NCBI GenBank assembly: GCA_028291055.1
Contig: JAQGIP010000078.1
Location: forward strand, 1 to 64,000
Source of the DNA: Caulobacter sp.
Lineage (GTDB): Bacteria > Pseudomonadota > Alphaproteobacteria > Caulobacterales > Caulobacteraceae
Length of the DNA: 64,000 bases
Direction: 5' to 3'
This document shows, piece by piece, positions 52,657-60,803 of this stretch (position 1 is its first letter; every line of letters starts with the position of its first letter). The notes under the pieces were generated by a model. It made no database searches. It saw only the letters and a list, made by a program, of their open reading frames with translations, and was not told where the DNA came from. A program made the position numbers and the translations under genes.

Positions 52657-54052
52657 GGCTGAAGATCTTCCCGGGGTTGAACAGGTCCTTGGGGTCGATG
52701 GCGCGCTTGATCACACGCATCATGTCGACCGCCTCGCCCAATTCATCCACCAGGCAGTCTTGCTTGCCAAGGCCGATCCCGTGTTCACCCGTACAGGTGC
52801 CGTCCATGTCCAGCGCGCGCTTCACCAGCCGCTTGTTCAGCGCCTCCGCCTCCGCCAGCTCCGCCTTGCTGTCGGGATCGAGCACGAAGATCACATGGAA
52901 GTTGCCGTCCCCCACATGCCCCAGGATCGGCGCCGGCATCGAGGCGCCCTCCAGATCCTTCTTGGTCTGCGAGATACATTCGGCCAACCGCGAGATCGGC
53001 ACGCAAACGTCCGTCGGCCAGCCGATGGCCCCCTTGCGCAGCCCCACGGCGGCATAGAACGCCTCGTGCCGCGCCTTCCAGAGCTTGCTGCGCTCCTCCG
53101 GCAGGTTGGACCACTGGAACGCCCCGCCGCCGTTGTCCGCCGCCAGCTGGCCGACCATCTCGGTCTGTTCGCGCGCATGGCTCTCGGTGCCGTGGAACTC
53201 GAAGAACAGCGTGGTCACCTCCGGATAGTCCAGCTTGGACCACAGGTTGATGGCCCGCATCTGCACGTCGTCCAGTATCTCCACCCGCGCGATCGGAATG
53301 CCCAGCTGGATGGTCTGCACCACCGTGTTGACCGCCCCCTCCAGCGTCTCGAACCCGCACACCGCCGAGGTGATCGATTCCGGAATGCCGTGCAGGCGCA
53401 GGGTCACCTCGGTGATCACCCCCAGCGTGCCCTCCGAGCCGATCATCAGCCGCGTCAGGTCATAGCCCGCCGCCGACTTCCTGGCCCGGCGCGACGTGCG
53501 GATATCGCGCCCGTCCGGCGTCACGATCCGAAGGCTCAGCACCGCCTCGCGCATGGTCCCATAGCGCACCGCATTGGTGCCGCTGGCCCGCGTCGCCGCC
53601 ATGCCGCCGATGGTGGCGTTGGCCCCCGGATCGATGGGGAAGAAGAGGCCCTTGTCGCGCAGCGCCGCGTTCAGCTCCTCGCGCCGCACCCCGGCCTCGA
53701 CGGTGACGTCGAAGTCGTCGGCATTGATCGCCACGATGCGGTTCATCTCGGACAGGTCGAGGGAAACCCCGCCCCGCACCGGCGTCGTATTGCCCTCCAC
53801 CGAGGTGCCCGCCCCGTAAGGAATGAGCGGGACTTCATGCTCGACGCACAGCTTGACCAGCGCCACCACCTCCTCGGTGGAATGGGCGAACACCACCGCG
53901 TCGGGCAACGACACCGCGAAGTGGCTCTCGCTGGAGCCATGCTGGCGGCGCATGGCGTCCGCCAGATGCGCCCGCTCCGCGAAGATCGCCGACAGGCCGT
54001 CCAGGAACACCGCCGGTAGCTTGCCTGTCCGGACGTCCGGCGCGCGGTCCAT
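52640..54052 (-). CDS. FAD-linked oxidase, GlcD/D-lactate dehydrogenase type
   Basis: 470 residues. N-terminal FAD-binding domain with PYGAGTSVEGNTTPV and LMIGSEGTLGVITEVTL; C-terminal oxidase domain with ILGHVGDGNFHVIF and the active-site region CTGEHGIGLGK. It oxidises a D-2-hydroxy acid. Starts two bases after the TonB receptor stop and overlaps the esterase: one operon. Confidence 0.93.
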   Translation of the reverse strand: MDRAPDVRTGKLPAVFLDGLSAIFAERAHLADAMRRQHGSSESHFAVSLPDAVVFAHSTEEVVALVKLCVEHEVPLIPYGAGTSVEGNTTPVRGGVSLDLSEMNRIVAINADDFDVTVEAGVRREELNAALRDKGLFFPIDPGANATIGGMAATRASGTNAVRYGTMREAVLSLRIVTPDGRDIRTSRRARKSAAGYDLTRLMIGSEGTLGVITEVTLRLHGIPESITSAVCGFETLEGAVNTVVQTIQLGIPIARVEILDDVQMRAINLWSKLDYPEVTTLFFEFHGTESHAREQTEMVGQLAADNGGGAFQWSNLPEERSKLWKARHEAFYAAVGLRKGAIGWPTDVCVPISRLAECISQTKKDLEGASMPAPILGHVGDGNFHVIFVLDPDSKAELAEAEALNKRLVKRALDMDGTCTGEHGIGLGKQDCLVDELGEAVDMMRVIKRAIDPKDLFNPGKIFSLDQDQ

Positions 54053-54054
54053 GG

Positions 54055-56268
54055 CTAGAACTTGACGCTGAGCTCGGCGCCGACGACGCGCGGCTGGATC
54101 ACCGAGGCGGCGAAGGGATTGGCCGAGACCACCAGGGTCTCGCTGGCCAGCGAGACGATGCCCCGCTCGTCGCCGACGTTCTTGCCGTAGACCGACAGCG
54201 TCCAGGTGTCATAGGTCACCCCGGCCCGCAGGTTGACCGTGGTGTAGGACGGAACCTGGTGCGGCGCCTTGCCCGAGAAGTTGGAAATCCGCTCGCCCGT
54301 ATAGTTGACCGAGCCGCCGACGAAGGCGTCGAGATTGCCGCCGAGGCGCCACTGATAGTCCGCCGTCAGCGAGCCCGACCACTTGGGCACGAAGGGCAGA
54401 CGATCGCCGTCCAGCCCGCCGGCCGCCACGGCCGGGGCCGTCAGTTTGGCGTCCGTATAGGCGCCGTTCAGCCCCAGGTTCAGGCCGCGCGCCGGCGCCC
54501 AGCGCACCGTCACCTCGCCGCCCTGGCTGCGGGCCGAGCCGCCGTTGACGAAGTAGTTGAAGCCGCCGGCGCTGGTCTGGACCTGGATGTCGCGCCAGTC
54601 GGTGTAGAAGAGCGCCGCGTCCAATACGACGCTGCGGTCCAGGAAGCTGGCCTTGTAGCCGACCTCATAGCTGGTCAGCTTGTCGGGCGCGAAGGTGTCC
54701 GGCGCCACGATCACCGAGGGCGGCGGCACGGCGTTGGGGCCGCCCGGACGATACCCGGTCGCGATGCGGCCATAGACCATCATGTCCGGGGTGATCTTGA
54801 AGCGCGGGCTGATCTGATAGGTGACGATGCGGCCCGATTCCGAGCCGACATTGATGCGATGCGCGCCCACGATCAGCCCGGCGTAGTCCTGATAATAGGC
54901 CTGGTCGTCCACCGACAGGCGCAGCCCGCCGATCACGTCGAAGCGCGGCGAGAAATGCCAGGTGCCGTTGGCGAAGAAGGAGGTCTCCGTATAGCGCGAG
55001 ATGATCGAGGCCACGACGATGCTCGGCAGCGCCACCGGCGCGCCCGTGGTGGTCAGGAAGGGGTCGAACGACGGGATGCGGTTGGCGTCGCTCTCATGGG
55101 TGTAATAGAGGCCCAGCTGCAGATCGAGCCTGCCGTCGAACAGCGTGGTGTCGCCGCGCAGCTCCTGCGAGATCCGCTCGGTGCGGGTCTCCTGGTTGAC
55201 CTTGACGCCCAGGTTGGGAATGGCGAACAGCCCGCCCAGCAGGGCCCCGTAGGTCAGCGTTCCGTCGCCGCGCGAGCGGCCGTCCACGGTCTGGTAGGTG
55301 GTGGAGGAGACCAGGCTCCAGTCGCCCAGGGTCGCATGGCCGGTGACGTTGTAGATGCGCAGGTTGATGTCGATCGGCTCGGCGGTGAACCGCCTCTGCT
55401 TCAGGTCGCCATAGATCGGCGCAAGCGTCGCGCCGTTGACGTCCATCACATTGGAGCCGTCCGCGTGGGTGTCCTGGCCGGTGAAGGAGGCGGTGACGTC
55501 CAGCCGGTCGTTGACCTTGGCCGCGATCACCAGTCGGCCACCGCGCACCTTGGCGGCGTTCACGTCATGGTCGCCGTTGACGTTGTCGATGAAGGCCGGG
55601 TCGACGCGCGAAAAGGCGCTGGCGCGCACCACCAGCCGGTCATCGATGATCGGGACATTGACCAGGCCGCGCACCGAATAACCGTTCGCGCCGCCCTGGG
55701 CCTGCGAGCCGCTCACCGACAGGCTGCCGCCGAACTGGCTGTAGTTGGGCGCCACGGTCACGAACTTCAGCAGCCCGCCTACCGAGCCCGCGCCATAGAG
55801 CGTGCCCTGCGGACCCTTGAGCACTTCGACGCGCGCCAGGTCGTTGGGGTCGAGGTCCGGCGTGGTCGAGCTGCCGGTGGTGTAGGCGTTGACCGAGCCG
55901 ATCGGCGCCTCGTCGATATAGAAGGAGGTGGCCGAGGCCGACTGGGCCGGGCCCGTGGTGATGCCGCGCAGGGTCACCTGCGCCTGGCCCGCGCGCGCGG
56001 AGGTCAGTGACAGGCCGGGGATCTGGGCGGAATAGTCGGAAAAGCCGACCAGGCCCTGCTTGGTCATGTCGGTGGCCGTGACCACCGAGACCGAGGCCGG
56101 CACGTCCTGCAGCTTCTCCGTGCGTTTCTGGGCGGTGACGACCACCTCCTCGACGGTGGCGGCGTCGTCGGCGAGCGCCGCTCCGGCCCAGGTCAAGGTC
56201 AGGGCGCCGAGCACCGTACCTGCGAAAAGACGCGCCGACAGACGGCCCGAAAACCTATGCATGGCCAT
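54055..56268 (-). CDS. TonB-dependent receptor of the esterase/oxidase locus
   Basis: 737 residues. Signal peptide (LFAGTVLGALTLTWAGAALA), TonB box EEVVVTAQKR, plug domain (LQDVPASVSVVTATDM, LKGPQGTLYGAGSVGG) and a barrel ending in Phe (GAELSVKF). Typical of the large receptor families of Caulobacterales. First gene of the operon with the FAD-linked oxidase and an esterase; the operator-like palindrome lies about 95 bases upstream. The ligand is probably a hydroxy-acid ester or polymer fragment (inference from neighbours). Confidence 0.93.
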   Translation of the reverse strand: MAMHRFSGRLSARLFAGTVLGALTLTWAGAALADDAATVEEVVVTAQKRTEKLQDVPASVSVVTATDMTKQGLVGFSDYSAQIPGLSLTSARAGQAQVTLRGITTGPAQSASATSFYIDEAPIGSVNAYTTGSSTTPDLDPNDLARVEVLKGPQGTLYGAGSVGGLLKFVTVAPNYSQFGGSLSVSGSQAQGGANGYSVRGLVNVPIIDDRLVVRASAFSRVDPAFIDNVNGDHDVNAAKVRGGRLVIAAKVNDRLDVTASFTGQDTHADGSNVMDVNGATLAPIYGDLKQRRFTAEPIDINLRIYNVTGHATLGDWSLVSSTTYQTVDGRSRGDGTLTYGALLGGLFAIPNLGVKVNQETRTERISQELRGDTTLFDGRLDLQLGLYYTHESDANRIPSFDPFLTTTGAPVALPSIVVASIISRYTETSFFANGTWHFSPRFDVIGGLRLSVDDQAYYQDYAGLIVGAHRINVGSESGRIVTYQISPRFKITPDMMVYGRIATGYRPGGPNAVPPPSVIVAPDTFAPDKLTSYEVGYKASFLDRSVVLDAALFYTDWRDIQVQTSAGGFNYFVNGGSARSQGGEVTVRWAPARGLNLGLNGAYTDAKLTAPAVAAGGLDGDRLPFVPKWSGSLTADYQWRLGGNLDAFVGGSVNYTGERISNFSGKAPHQVPSYTTVNLRAGVTYDTWTLSVYGKNVGDERGIVSLASETLVVSANPFAASVIQPRVVGAELSVKF

Positions 56269-56362
56269 AACCTCTCCCCTGGTTCTTCTTTCTTTGCAAA
56301 CGAAGACCCGATTTTCGTCGGATCACCGTTCGCTGATGGCCAAAGGCTAACACGGGGACGCC

Positions 56363-56379
56363 AAGCTATCAGATAGGTC
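56363..56379. promoter_or_regulatory. Palindrome-like site upstream of the TonB receptor operon
   Basis: AAGCTATCAGATAGGTC matches the reverse complement of the site at 51602-51618 at 15 of 17 positions, keeping the CTATC-A-GATAG core. It lies between the divergent-end region of the receptor operon and the carboxylesterase gene. Shared sites suggest joint control. Confidence 0.5.
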
Positions 56380-56420
56380 AGGCTATGCCCGCCGGACGGG
56401 GGAGTGTGCCGGGCGGTGTC

Positions 56421-57989
56421 CTAAGGCGCGTTCCAGAACAGCCGCACCTCGGCATCCGGATCGGCCGCCACCCGCGGCGGATCATCGAAGAGGTAGGTCT
56501 GGCGATGCTCCACATCATAGGCCGGCCAGGCCGGATAGCCGCTGACGCTCGGATTGCCGGTCCGCGCGAAGCCCGCCCACATGGCGCTCATCATCGCCGC
56601 CATCCGGTCCTGCGAGCCCCCCGCCCCGACGATCTCGGCGGAATCGGCCACATTGTCGAACACGAAGGCCAGCTCCACCCCGTGCGGCGCGCGCAGCACC
56701 CCGTCCAGCACCGGCGACTTCCAGTCGATGCGGTAGACAAACACCGCCGCCCCCGGCTGCGCCGCCTTGCGCTCGGCCAGGGCCAGCGTCTTGTGGCCGA
56801 AGCTCATGTCGGTGACGATGCTGGCCAGGATGTGCTTGGGCTCATCGCCGGGCGAACGGGCCCGGTAGAAGGCGATCGCCGCCGGGCCGCGCTGGGGCCC
56901 GGCCAGGATCTTGGCCTTCATCGCCAGAACCTCGTCGGTGGTAGAGGGCCACGCCGGATCGACGATCAGCAGGTCGGTGGCCTCGTCATGGGCAAAGCCG
57001 ATCATCAGCGGAATGCCCTTGGCGGACGGCGGCGCATCCGGCTCGAACGGCTGGCGCATCAGCACGATCCCGTCGACCTGCGGGCGGAAGGACAGCAGCC
57101 CCGCCTTGGTCGCCGCCGCGATCAGGTCCTTCATCGGCACGTCGCGCAGCTTCGCCCAATCGCCCGGCTTCAGCCCCAACGCCGCCAGCACCTTGTCGCG
57201 CTGGGCCAACCCATCCTGCTGTGTCGACACCACCAGGTCCGCGCCGCTCTCGATGATCGCCTTGCCGAACAGCCCCCTGGCCCCGGGCATGGCCAGCAGG
57301 GTCGAGACCTTCCCGCCCCCGCCCGACTGGCCGAAGAGGGTCACGTTGGACGGATCGCCCCCGAAGGCCGCGATATTGGCCTTCACCCACTTCAGCGCCG
57401 CCACGATATCCAGCATGCCGTTGTTGCCCGACGCCGCATAGGCCGCCCCCGCGTCGGGGCCCATCGGCATATAGCCAAAGGCGTTCACCCGGTGGTTCAG
57501 CGTCACCACCACCACGTCCTGGGTCCGCGCCAGGTTCGACCCCTCGTAGTATTTGTCGCTGCCGCTGCCGAACGAAAACGCCCCGCCGTGCAGGAAGACC
57601 ATCACCGGCCGCCTGCCCCGGTCCGGCTTCGGCGTCCAGACGTTCAGCACCAGGCAGTCCTCGCTGACCGGCAGGTCGGAGAACAGGATCACCTGCGGCG
57701 TCGTGCGAAGCCCGTTCAGCGGCGGCTGCGGGCAACGGTTGCCGTCCGCCGTGGCCGCCTTGACCCCCTGCCACTTGACCACCGGCGCCGGCGGCATGAA
57801 CCGATTGGCCCCGCCCGTGTCGGCCCCATAGTGCACGCCCTTGAAGGCATAGACGCCCTTGGCCTCCACGCCCCGCAGCCGCCCGTCGGCGGTGGCCACG
57901 ACGGTGGGATCGCTCCCCTTGCCGGCCGCGGCGGTCATGCCCGGCGCCACGAGGGCGAGACAAGCAGCAAGACAGATCGCAAGGCGCAT
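56421..57989 (-). CDS. Type-B carboxylesterase, exported
   Basis: 522 residues with a signal peptide (LAICLAACLALVAPGMTAAA). Carboxylesterase/lipase family marks: oxyanion FLHGGAFSFGSG, EDCLVLNVW, nucleophile LFGQSGGGGKVS and the catalytic His in APHGVELAFVF. It would split esters in the periplasm, possibly supplying the neighbouring TonB-receptor operon. The start at 57989 is preferred over 57998 because of the spacing from AAAGG. Confidence 0.9.
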   Translation of the reverse strand: MRLAICLAACLALVAPGMTAAAGKGSDPTVVATADGRLRGVEAKGVYAFKGVHYGADTGGANRFMPPAPVVKWQGVKAATADGNRCPQPPLNGLRTTPQVILFSDLPVSEDCLVLNVWTPKPDRGRRPVMVFLHGGAFSFGSGSDKYYEGSNLARTQDVVVVTLNHRVNAFGYMPMGPDAGAAYAASGNNGMLDIVAALKWVKANIAAFGGDPSNVTLFGQSGGGGKVSTLLAMPGARGLFGKAIIESGADLVVSTQQDGLAQRDKVLAALGLKPGDWAKLRDVPMKDLIAAATKAGLLSFRPQVDGIVLMRQPFEPDAPPSAKGIPLMIGFAHDEATDLLIVDPAWPSTTDEVLAMKAKILAGPQRGPAAIAFYRARSPGDEPKHILASIVTDMSFGHKTLALAERKAAQPGAAVFVYRIDWKSPVLDGVLRAPHGVELAFVFDNVADSAEIVGAGGSQDRMAAMMSAMWAGFARTGNPSVSGYPAWPAYDVEHRQTYLFDDPPRVAADPDAEVRLFWNAP

Positions 57990-58111
57990 GGGCCGCATCC
58001 TTTGAACAACGACATGACGCGACCCTACATCCGCCACGCCCGCCCCGCTGTGCCAACCCGCTCCCTCACTTCGCCGCCCCGCCGCAATCGGCGCCCACCG
58101 CCGCTAGAAGG

Positions 58112-58261
58112 TTGTCCACGAACCACACGAACCACACCAACGCCTTCCGGCGAAGCCGGCCTGCGTCCCCAACGCCGTTGGAAAGCGGCTATCAGGACAC
58201 CAGGGGCAACCCCGGGGCGCATCAGGAAAACGTTGGTGTGGTTCGTGTGGTTCGTGGACAA
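58112..58261. repeat. Dispersed element family D, copy 2 (perfect 31-bp inverted ends)
   Basis: Ends 58112-58142 and 58231-58261 are identical in sequence to those of copy 1 at 18626-18761, and perfectly complementary to each other. The 88-base interior is different from copy 1 and non-coding. It fills part of the 369-base gap between the carboxylesterase and GST genes. Confidence 0.85.
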
Positions 58262-58301
58262 GAATTTTTGCGGCGATCGACCCGCCGCTGCCCCAAACAT
58301 C

Positions 58302-58362
58302 GGGGACACGAACCCATTTCCTCAAACACCCCTCAGCCGCCGGCGCAAGAAAATGGGATCAC
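58302..58362. repeat. Remnant inverted repeat with GGGGACA ends
   Basis: GGGGACACGAACCCATTTCC at the left and AAAATGGGATCAC at the right form a short degenerate inverted pair, like the one at 51627-51694. It overlaps the 3' end of the GST gene. Confidence 0.4.
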
Positions 58363-58973
58363 ATCGCCAACCCACCAAACGGATCACGCCAGGCCTCGAT
58401 CGCCCACAGCCGCTCATGCCAGCGCTTCACGTTGGCGAACTCATCCACCGGCAGCCCCGCCCCGTGCGCGAACGGCAGCGACGTCGCCACCCGGAAGTCG
58501 GCATACGAAATATGATCCCCCACCAGCCACTCACGGTCCGCCAGATGGTCGTCCAGCACCTTCGCATGCTCGCGGAAACTGCCCATCAGGTCGTCGATCA
58601 GCGACGCCGCCACGACCTCATCCGAAAACGTCGGCAGGATCAGCCGGAAGAAGTACAAATCTCCCCCCGCCCGGTTCAGATGGTGCGCACTCCAGCTCAG
58701 CCACAGGATCATCTCCGGCGCCTCATCCCCGGTCCGCCAGAAATCCGACCCCGCCAGCGCCGATAGCCGGCAGGCGATCGCATCCGCCTCCCAGATCCGC
58801 CGCTCGCCCTCCACCAGCACCGGCACCAACGCATTGGGATTGATCGCCCGGAACGCCTGCGTGTTCTGCGGCGCGCGCGGGCTGGCGCGCACATACTCCA
58901 CCGGCGAGCCCAGATACTTGGCCGTCGCCACCGCCACGCGCGGGTTCAGGTTGGGAGAATAGTAGAGCTTCAT
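58359..58973 (-). CDS. Glutathione S-transferase family protein
   Basis: 204 residues. N-terminal thioredoxin-like domain (MKLYYSPNLNPRVAVATAKY, NPNALVPVLVEGERRIWEADAI) and an all-helical C-terminal domain with ADFRVATSLPF. The usual catalytic Ser or Cys near residue 10 is not obvious (SPNLNPR). Role unknown; a maleylacetoacetate isomerase role is not supported by motif. Confidence 0.88.
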   Translation of the reverse strand: MKLYYSPNLNPRVAVATAKYLGSPVEYVRASPRAPQNTQAFRAINPNALVPVLVEGERRIWEADAIACRLSALAGSDFWRTGDEAPEMILWLSWSAHHLNRAGGDLYFFRLILPTFSDEVVAASLIDDLMGSFREHAKVLDDHLADREWLVGDHISYADFRVATSLPFAHGAGLPVDEFANVKRWHERLWAIEAWRDPFGGLAM

Positions 58974-58977
58974 GGCC

Positions 58978-59376
58978 TCAGCCCGCCGCGACCGCCGCCG
59001 CCGGCTTCACCAGCCGCCCGCCCAGCCACACGCCCGCGACCCCCGCGACCAGCCAGGCCACGAAGACGATCATCCCGTTGGCAAACAGTTGCGAGGTGAT
59101 GAAGGCGTCGAGCGCCCCCACGACGGCAACGATCCAGATCGCCCTCGGCCAGCGCGAAATCAGCACCGCCAGATAGCCGCCGACCAGCCCCGCCAGCAAC
59201 TCGCCCAGCGCGAAGACCGCGATGGCGCCGGCCGCCAGGCCGACATGCGGGTGGTCGGAGTCGGCCATCGCCAAACCTTGCAGGTGGAACATCGCCGTGG
59301 CGACGCCGCCGGCCAGCATGAAGACCACGATCATCGCGATCGCGCCGGCCACGCCGCCGCCAATTTTCCTAAGCAT
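58978..59376 (-). CDS. Four-helix membrane protein of unknown function
   Basis: 132 residues with four hydrophobic segments (AIAMIVVFMLAGGVATAMF, AAGAIAVFALGELLAGLVGG, AIWIVAVVGALDAFI, FVAWLVAGVAGVWLGG). No recognised domain. ATG with GGGGAG eight bases upstream; a longer upstream frame would read through a tandem repeat and is rejected. Confidence 0.78.
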   Translation of the reverse strand: MLRKIGGGVAGAIAMIVVFMLAGGVATAMFHLQGLAMADSDHPHVGLAAGAIAVFALGELLAGLVGGYLAVLISRWPRAIWIVAVVGALDAFITSQLFANGMIVFVAWLVAGVAGVWLGGRLVKPAAAVAAG

Positions 59377-59466
59377 TCGTCCGCTCCCCTGGATGTCGCA
59401 TCCGCTGCGATCTTCGCCGCACCCTTCAAGGGCGCCAAGCCCACCTATCCCACAGGCCGGCCCAGA

Positions 59467-59530
59467 ATGGCAGGCCTGGGGCATGGCAGGCCTGGGGAAT
59501 GGCAGGCCCGGGGAATGGCAGGCCCGGGGA
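59467..59530. repeat. 16-bp tandem repeat, four units
   Basis: Four consecutive units of ATGGCAGGCC[TC]GGGG[AC], followed by a partial fifth (ATGGCG). Lies in the gap upstream of the small four-helix gene and before the next gene. Non-coding. Confidence 0.85.
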
Positions 59531-59597
59531 ATGGCGCGCCGACCTTGCCCTTTGCGGGCCAAGGCCTATTTTTCCGCCCAGGTAAGGGATGAAGCCC

Positions 59598-59873
59598 ATG
59601 AGCGACGCTGTCGGCCCCGGCGATCTTGTTCTGTGCGTCAACGCCGCCCCCAACCACGTCACCGGCTTCCCGGTCCCGCTGCAGGCCGGAGAGACCTACC
59701 GCGTCATCGACGTCATGGACTTCGCCTGCCCCTGCGGCCGCTCCGACGCCCTGCTGGACGTCGGCATCGACTTTGCCTGGTGCCAGTCGCGCTTCCGCCT
59801 CCTGCCCAAGCCCAAGGCCCAGGCCAAGCCCCAGCGCGTCGCCGCGCCGAAGGAGAAGCAGAGGGTCCGCTAA
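59598..59873 (+). CDS. Small Cys-containing hypothetical protein
   Basis: 91 residues. Sequence GDLVLCVNAAPNHVTGFPVP, then GETYRVIDVMDFACPCGRSD and FAWCQSRFRLLPKP, ending in a basic tail. Cys residues in C-P-C and W-C could bind metal or form disulfides. The SH3-like beta pattern is only an impression. ATG 59598 has GGGA eight bases upstream; ATG 59589 is an alternative. Confidence 0.65.
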   Translation: MSDAVGPGDLVLCVNAAPNHVTGFPVPLQAGETYRVIDVMDFACPCGRSDALLDVGIDFAWCQSRFRLLPKPKAQAKPQRVAAPKEKQRVR

Positions 59874-59922
59874 CCCCAGCCCCCAACGCTTCCAAGCCGG
59901 CCCGAACCGGCTATCGTGGCGC

Positions 59923-60444
59923 ATGGATCGCCGGCTCAGGATCAGGATCAGCGCACTGCTCACGGCCGTCTTCGCCGTCGCCCTCGACCAATCCACCAAG
60001 GCCTGGGCCCTCACCGCGCTCAGGCCCCGCCCAGACGGCCACTTCGCCCTGCCCGGCCACCTCGCCCTGCCCGGCCCCCTCGACCTCACCTTCACCCTCA
60101 ACCAGAGCAACGCCTTCGGCCTGACCCCGGTCATCGGCCACGCGACCCGCTGGCTGCTGATGTCCGCCAACCTCGCCGTCGCCGCCGCCCTCCTCTACGT
60201 GATCCTCACCCGCCCGCTGAAACCCCTGATGCTGTTCGGCCTGGCCCTGATCATGGCCGGCGCCGCCGGCAACGCGCTGGACCGCCTCTTTACCGGCGCC
60301 GTCATCGACTTCCTCGACGCCAGCAAGCTCGGCTTCACCTGGATCTTCAACCTCGCCGACGCCACCCTCGACCTGGGCATAGCCCTGGTCCTGCTGAGCG
60401 CCCTGCGCAACGAACGCCCGCCCATCCCGAAACAGACCCCCTAA
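59923..60444 (+). CDS. lspA: Lipoprotein signal peptidase (signal peptidase II)
   Basis: 173 residues with four membrane helices. The catalytic aspartates are in the conserved blocks AGAAGNALDRLF and FNLADATLDLGI, with FTLNQSNAFGL in the family's N-terminal motif. It removes signal peptides from lipoproteins such as the one at 36028. Same-strand neighbour of a small unknown gene, 50 bases apart. Confidence 0.93.
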   Translation: MDRRLRIRISALLTAVFAVALDQSTKAWALTALRPRPDGHFALPGHLALPGPLDLTFTLNQSNAFGLTPVIGHATRWLLMSANLAVAAALLYVILTRPLKPLMLFGLALIMAGAAGNALDRLFTGAVIDFLDASKLGFTWIFNLADATLDLGIALVLLSALRNERPPIPKQTP

Positions 60445-60464
60445 CCGCCCCTCCCCCACCCCCC

Positions 60465-60495
60465 CGCTCATTCCCGCGCACGCGGGAATCCAGGC
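60465..60495. repeat. Solo half-element of family B
   Basis: CCGCTCATTCCCGCGCACGC followed by its hairpin partner; the same outline as the family B ends but unpaired. It lies in the 359-base gap after lspA. Confidence 0.6.
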
Positions 60496-60582
60496 TTTTT
60501 CGCCACCGCCCGCCAGTCAACTGACCGGTCGGGTAGCGAAGCGGAAGGGCTCCGGTTGGCTCTCTTTCGGCTGACTCGACAA

Positions 60583-60649
60583 GGGGACACCAATTCGGGC
60601 GCCGAACCCGACGTGGCAGGCAGGCGTGCCAATTATATATAGTGTCCCC
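60583..60649. repeat. Inverted repeat with GGGGACAC ends
   Basis: GGGGACACCAATT at the left and AATTATATATAGTGTCCCC at the right form inverted ends around about 30 bases. A related pair is at 61964-62030, so the two bracket the secreted-protein gene 60804-61961. This and the family B half-element are all I see in the 359-base gap. Confidence 0.5.
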
Positions 60650-60803
60650 GTATCTCCCGCGTCTCACGGCCCGGGGCTGAAGCCCTTCGTCCGAGGCTGA
60701 AACATGACCGCTACGAAGCCAATCGTCACCTGGCCATGGACCGGAAGAAACCTGATACTGCTTGCAGCATGTGACGCCGAAAACACGGATCCGGAGTTGT
60801 GAA

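Noticed and set aside
54259..58766. Long plus-strand frames (583 and 793 codons) over the TonB receptor and carboxylesterase
   Set aside because: Antisense shadows of clear minus-strand genes; no domain motifs and Arg/His-rich composition.
59467..59530. Short peptide gene from repeated ATGGCAGG units
   Set aside because: Every unit gives an ATG by repetition; frames are broken and no ribosome site is present.
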